Below are positions 60,577 through 64,000 of a DNA stretch of 64,000 nucleotides, one piece after another. This DNA is from Halothermothrix sp. (GTDB lineage Bacteria > Bacillota > Halanaerobiia > DY22613), in NCBI GenBank assembly GCA_016841825.1, contig JAENYK010000004.1, positions 186,001-250,000 on the forward strand. The letters are read 5' to 3'. A program made the translations under genes and the position numbers. The notes below the pieces were generated by a model. That model saw only the letters and a program-made list of their open reading frames with translations. It was not told the DNA's origin and ran no database searches. The first letter of the stretch is position 1; every line of letters begins with the position of its first letter.

Positions 60577-61557
60577 TTAAATATTATAAATATCTGTCTT
60601 GTAATGATCCAGGTTATTCTTAAAAAATATAATAGTCTCTGCTAAACCCTGTTCAAAAGTATAGTTTGGTTTCCAATTTGTAAGCCTCATTATCTTTTCA
60701 TTTGATCCTAGAAGTCTATTCACTTCACTTTTCTCTGGTCTCAGTCTTTGCTCATCACAAACAATCCTGGCATCTGGATTTATTTGCTTTATCAGTTCTT
60801 CAGCCAGTTGACCAATTGAGATTTCCCGCTGAGTCGCTATATTAATCTCTTCACCAATCGTCTTATTGGATTTAGCGATCTCAATAAATCCATTGGCCGT
60901 ATCTTTTACATAATTGAAATCTCGAGTTGGTGTTAGAGAACCTAACTCAATTTCTTCTTTGCCCGCCAAAAGCTGTGTAATAATCGTAGGTATAACAGCT
61001 CTTGTCGACTGTCGTGGACCATAAGTGTTAAATGGTCTTACTATTGTAATTGGCAAATTAAAACTCTTATAGAAAGATTCTGCTAAACGATCAGCTCCAA
61101 TCTTGGTTGCTGAATACGGTGATTGGCCCTGATATGGATGTCTTTCATCAATTGGAACATATTGTGCAGTGCCATAAACCTCGGATGTAGATGTAATCAA
61201 AATACGATTAGTATTATAATCTCTCGCGGCTTGTAAAACATTTAATGTACCCTTAATATTTGTATCTACATATGAATCTGGTGAATAGTAGCTAAATGGA
61301 ATAGCAATTAATGCAGCCAAGTGATAAACCTCGTCAATTCCTTTCATTGCTTCTCTAACACCGTTAGGATCACGAATATCGCCAATAAATACCTCCACTT
61401 CATTTATAATATGGTGTGGTAAACTATCTAGCCATCCCCAGGAGTTAAATGAATTATAATATGCAAAAGCTTTTACTTTATAGCCTCCCTTTACTAATTC
61501 TTCTACTAAATGACTCCCAATAAAGCCATCTGCACCTGTAACTAACACTTTATCCAT
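60577..61557 (-). CDS. legB: NAD-dependent 4,6-dehydratase LegB
   Basis: 326 residues from ATG 61557 behind AAAGGAG. NAD-binding VLVTGADGFIGSHLVEELVK, ILITSTSEVYGTAQYVPIDE, and YSATKIGADR (YxxxK) are those of short-chain type sugar-nucleotide dehydratases; PRQSTRAVIPTIITQLLAGK and TPTRDFNYVKDTANGFIEIA are LegB-like. It would dehydrate GDP-GlcNAc in the first committed step. First gene of the leg operon. I could not place a good promoter in front; a terminator-like hairpin lies upstream. Confidence 0.9.
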   Translation of the reverse strand: MDKVLVTGADGFIGSHLVEELVKGGYKVKAFAYYNSFNSWGWLDSLPHHIINEVEVFIGDIRDPNGVREAMKGIDEVYHLAALIAIPFSYYSPDSYVDTNIKGTLNVLQAARDYNTNRILITSTSEVYGTAQYVPIDERHPYQGQSPYSATKIGADRLAESFYKSFNLPITIVRPFNTYGPRQSTRAVIPTIITQLLAGKEEIELGSLTPTRDFNYVKDTANGFIEIAKSNKTIGEEINIATQREISIGQLAEELIKQINPDARIVCDEQRLRPEKSEVNRLLGSNEKIMRLTNWKPNYTFEQGLAETIIFFKNNLDHYKTDIYNI

Positions 61558-61623
61558 CGCTAAACTCCTTTCCAGTGTCACAAAAAATTACGCTTCATAA
61601 AACCAATAACATACTCAAAATGA

Positions 61624-61657
61624 AATAAGGAAAAGCATACCATCACTTTCCCTTATT
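61624..61657 (-). terminator. Terminator after the fliS-fliT unit
   Basis: Stem AATAAGGAAAAG / CTTTCCCTTATT (one mismatch) with a 10-nt loop, followed by TTTCATTTTG on the minus strand, upstream of legB. Confidence 0.6.
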
Positions 61658-61819
61658 TAGTATACCTCTCCTAATCCCTACTAAATAACTTATAGTATAA
61701 ACTTTATCCTTGAAGGGATGGTGAAAAGTGTTCATTATTGATTTTCAATTTCTCACAAACTGAGTTAATTATAAATAAATCAACAAATAGTAAATACTAA
61801 TAAGCCCATCTTTATCTAA

Positions 61820-62233
61820 CTAGCGCTGTCGATCTATAAAGTTCCCAGAGTTAACACCACTGTTATAAGCATTCTGTACTTTTCGCACCTGTTTAACCTT
61901 TTTAAATTCTTTTGTTCTTTCAACCATCAAATTTTGAATCTTTTGCATTAAATCACTATCGAGTTTTTGAGTATCTAATAAGTATTTTTTCATTTTTTGC
62001 ACTTTTGCATCCAGGTTGGCGGACAGGCCCTTATGAAGATTGCATTTATCTTTATACACCCGATCTAGATTATCGATCTCAAAAATGGTCCTCTCCCGAT
62101 TGTCCATGAATTCGGTTAACTCATCTAACTGTCCAGCACTTACCATATCCCATATTTTCTGAGTTATTTGAAACAATCTTTCAACTAAATCTAACTTTTG
62201 TTCCAGATAAACCTCTTTTAAATTAACGCCCAT
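61820..62233 (-). CDS. FliT-like flagellar chaperone
   Basis: 137 residues, nearly all helical with heptad patterns (VERLFQITQKIWDMVSAGQL, ELTEFMDNRERTIFEIDNLD), resembling small FliT/FlgN chaperones. It lies directly after fliS, the typical fliT place. FliT binds the filament cap protein FliD before export. Because such helical proteins diverge strongly, the assignment relies on position. Basic C-terminus (KEFKKVKQVRKVQNAYNSG). ATG 62233 follows AAAGGGATGA. Confidence 0.7.
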   Translation of the reverse strand: MGVNLKEVYLEQKLDLVERLFQITQKIWDMVSAGQLDELTEFMDNRERTIFEIDNLDRVYKDKCNLHKGLSANLDAKVQKMKKYLLDTQKLDSDLMQKIQNLMVERTKEFKKVKQVRKVQNAYNSGVNSGNFIDRQR

Positions 62234-62370
62234 TTATAATCATCCCTTTCAAAAAGCTCCTACCTCATATAGAGAACAATATTGCCTATTAGTGCAAATT
62301 GATTTATACGCTTCAAGAAAATTAACTACCTTCTACAAATTTAAACACTTTTGCATTATAAGTCATCTCC

Positions 62371-62790
62371 TCAAGCCTCTGTATCCACTCCATTGTTCGA
62401 AGAATTTACTGCACCCCGACTAATCTTAATAACCTCTTCCCAGGTCTGACGTAGATCTGTAACTTTCTCTAATACCTCTTGAAGAATCTCTGGATTTTTC
62501 TTAACATTAGCGTTAATTAATCTCCAATAAAGATAGTCGTAGAGTAAATAAAGATTTTGAGCTATCTCTCCTCCTTTATCAATATCCAATGTAATCATCA
62601 GTTCCTGAATAATCGCCTGGGCTTTGACAATACTCTCATTAGAGGCTTGATAATCTTTAACTTCCATCGCCTGTAAAGCTGTTCGACAAAATTTAATCGC
62701 TCCATCAAAAAGCATTAAGATTAATCTACCCTGGCTGGCAGTTGCTACTCCTGTCTTTTGATATGTTTGATAAGGATTGTTATTTAACAT
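62371..62790 (-). CDS. fliS: Flagellin export chaperone FliS
   Basis: 139 residues from ATG 62790 behind GAAGGAGGGG. NPYQTYQKTGVATASQGRLI, LMLFDGAIKFCRTALQAMEV and LYLLYDYLYWRLINANVKKN are the FliS signatures. It binds flagellin C-termini and prevents early polymerisation. It follows the Maf-type gene by 1 bp, suggesting that flagellin glycosylation and FliS holding are linked. The fliD gene expected nearby is not within the window. Confidence 0.95.
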   Translation of the reverse strand: MLNNNPYQTYQKTGVATASQGRLILMLFDGAIKFCRTALQAMEVKDYQASNESIVKAQAIIQELMITLDIDKGGEIAQNLYLLYDYLYWRLINANVKKNPEILQEVLEKVTDLRQTWEEVIKISRGAVNSSNNGVDTEA

Positions 62791-62791
62791 C

Positions 62792-64000
62792 TCAAACCCC
62801 TCCTTCAATCCGTTCAATCTCTTTTTCTATATCTTTTCGAGATTTTTTGATCATCTCCTCCAATATTTGAGCAATATAATTGATTCCGGAATAAAGTCTA
62901 GTCGATAATCGAATAATTCTACTATGAGCTTCTTCTTCTGTTTCATTCGGTTGTGCCTTACTATCTGGTCCGTGGATAATTGGCAAAAATAATGGTTGAA
63001 GAATAGCCTGAACAAAAGTTTTTCCATCCTGCAAATCCATAATTTTTTGATCAACCTTATCTAATTTTCTTAAATCTCTTTTAATCTCTTTTTGATATAA
63101 ATGATAATGTTGTAAATGAATTTCCAGTTCCTCAATCAAATTATGAGCTCTTTTAGAATCTTTCTCCATACCCTCCACTTCTAATGCGAGGTTATTTAAT
63201 AGATCAACAACTTTTCGATATAAGTCTACATCAGGTTCTATATAACTGTTAAAAAAGCTGTCAATAATCTCGGCAATGGGCTGTTTTTGCGTACAATAAG
63301 TATCTAACACTTCCTGAAGAGTCATAATTACCGTTCCCTTAATTCTGGCACCGCCTTCGGTAGCGTCAATAATAATCTTATCAGATGTCTCATCAATTCT
63401 ATCTTCAAACCAGCGTAAGAAAGCTAACCAGCCTCTAGTAGTAGCAACCTTTTTACCATAAATATCATCAACGAAAACAACATCGCTATCAGTATCATTC
63501 AAACGATCTTCTTCATAAATCGTACCAGCCGCATGAGTTTTTCCCTCAGTATATGCCAGATCTTGTCCGACAAAGATGATAGGATTCCCATCAAATTTAA
63601 GGGCAATATCAAAAGAAACATTGGCGACCGATCCCCCAATCTTAATCTGTCCAAATTTAAGATTCAACCCACTTTCTAACATTCCAATAAAGACATTTTC
63701 AGCATTCATTACTATCAATGGTCCTGGATATTTCTGGACAATTTGTGGATAAATCTGAGCATCAAAGAGTAGTGGAATATCGTCAGCTACTATCCCTTGA
63801 AAATGTTGATAGTTGATTGGAGCCCCATCAAACGAGACGATGAAATCTGGTTTAATTCCATATGGTTTTAATGCTTTATAGGCAGTTCCCACACAGAGCA
63901 ATACTGCTTTTCCCTTTAAAGCCTTTAGCAGATGGACATTCTTACTTAAAGAAGGACCCGCAGCAATAATAATTATTGGAATTCCACTAAATTTTTTGAA
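62792..64000 (-). CDS. maf: Maf/DUF115 flagellin glycosyltransferase (partial)
   Basis: The 5' end is outside the window; 402 codons are seen. The visible part begins FKKFSGIPIIIIAAGPSLSK, containing the DUF115 motif GPSLxxN, then GIKPDFIVSFDGAPINYQHF, IGGSVANVSFDIALKFDGNP and IIFVGQDLAYTEGKTHAAGT, typical of motility-associated factor (Maf) proteins. Maf transfers CMP-activated nonulosonic acids (pseudaminic or legionaminic) to Ser/Thr of flagellin in the cytoplasm. The long helical C-terminal part (about 240-402) is also characteristic. An internal TTG at 63901 could be taken for a start, but the frame continues upstream. Confidence 0.92.
   Translation of the reverse strand, partial: FKKFSGIPIIIIAAGPSLSKNVHLLKALKGKAVLLCVGTAYKALKPYGIKPDFIVSFDGAPINYQHFQGIVADDIPLLFDAQIYPQIVQKYPGPLIVMNAENVFIGMLESGLNLKFGQIKIGGSVANVSFDIALKFDGNPIIFVGQDLAYTEGKTHAAGTIYEEDRLNDTDSDVVFVDDIYGKKVATTRGWLAFLRWFEDRIDETSDKIIIDATEGGARIKGTVIMTLQEVLDTYCTQKQPIAEIIDSFFNSYIEPDVDLYRKVVDLLNNLALEVEGMEKDSKRAHNLIEELEIHLQHYHLYQKEIKRDLRKLDKVDQKIMDLQDGKTFVQAILQPLFLPIIHGPDSKAQPNETEEEAHSRIIRLSTRLYSGINYIAQILEEMIKKSRKDIEKEIERIEGGV

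Noticed and set aside
56688-61557. Sialic (neuraminic) or pseudaminic acid operon
   Set aside because: PtmE with CBS domains, LegB and LegC are markers of the GDP-legionaminic route; PseB, PseC and PseG-type genes are absent.

Overview
The window reads as a piece of chromosome from an AT-rich, flagellated, diderm member of the Firmicutes; Halanaerobiales or a close relative is the best guess. Firmicute signs are SigH, ComFA/ComFC, the CheC-FliN fusion FliY, a SwrB-like protein after the flagellar sigma factor, and strong GGAGG-type ribosome binding sites. Diderm signs are flagellar P-ring and L-ring genes (flgA, flgH, flgI) and two small signal-peptide proteins that look like outer-membrane beta-barrels. 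Almost everything up to 45.5 kb is on the minus strand. I saw no rRNA, tRNA, CRISPR array or intact insertion sequence.

Region 1 (1-1772) is the most unusual part. A near-perfect sigma-A promoter drives four consecutive very short genes (33-36 codons) that share an FxDLNPxI leader, each with a strong ribosome binding site. They are followed by a radical SAM enzyme (cut by the window edge) whose N-terminus resembles a PqqD-like peptide-binding domain. This has the layout of a ribosomally made, modified peptide (RiPP) locus. The precursors contain no cysteine, so sulfur-bridge chemistry is excluded.

Region 2 (2021-11848) holds housekeeping and accessory genes: the long-form ribosome hibernation factor hpf, a 172-bp cluster of seven DnaA-box-like 9-mers, comFC-comFA, sigH, a MarR regulator, two barrel-like surface proteins flanking a Nif3-family protein, a possible 3' end relic of an IS200/IS605 element, and an XRE-type regulator divergent from an unknown gene.

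Region 3 (11919-45485) is one continuous 33.5-kb flagellar operon read from flgB to flgJ: rod, MS ring, C ring, export ATPase, hook, motAB, export gate, flhF/flhG, a PilZ protein, the flagellar sigma factor, a FapA/DUF342 protein and finally the rod and outer-ring genes. There are no chemotaxis genes and no flgM, flgK, flgL, fliD or flagellin genes in the window.

Region 4 (46.1-64 kb) is a glycan island next to the flagellar genes. A plus-strand set encodes a NodB-type deacetylase, a GNAT-like protein, an oxidoreductase, an AMP-forming ligase, an acyl carrier protein and a DAHP synthase without a regulatory domain. Converging on it is a minus-strand operon with a complete-looking GDP-linked legionaminic acid pathway (LegB, LegC, PtmE, NeuD/LegH-like, LegG, LegI, LegF) plus two Gfo/Idh proteins. 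At the end lie a Maf-type flagellin glycosyltransferase (partial), fliS and a FliT-like gene. The simplest reading is that the cell makes CMP-legionaminic acid, possibly with an unusual acyl group, and Maf attaches it to flagellin that FliS holds before export.
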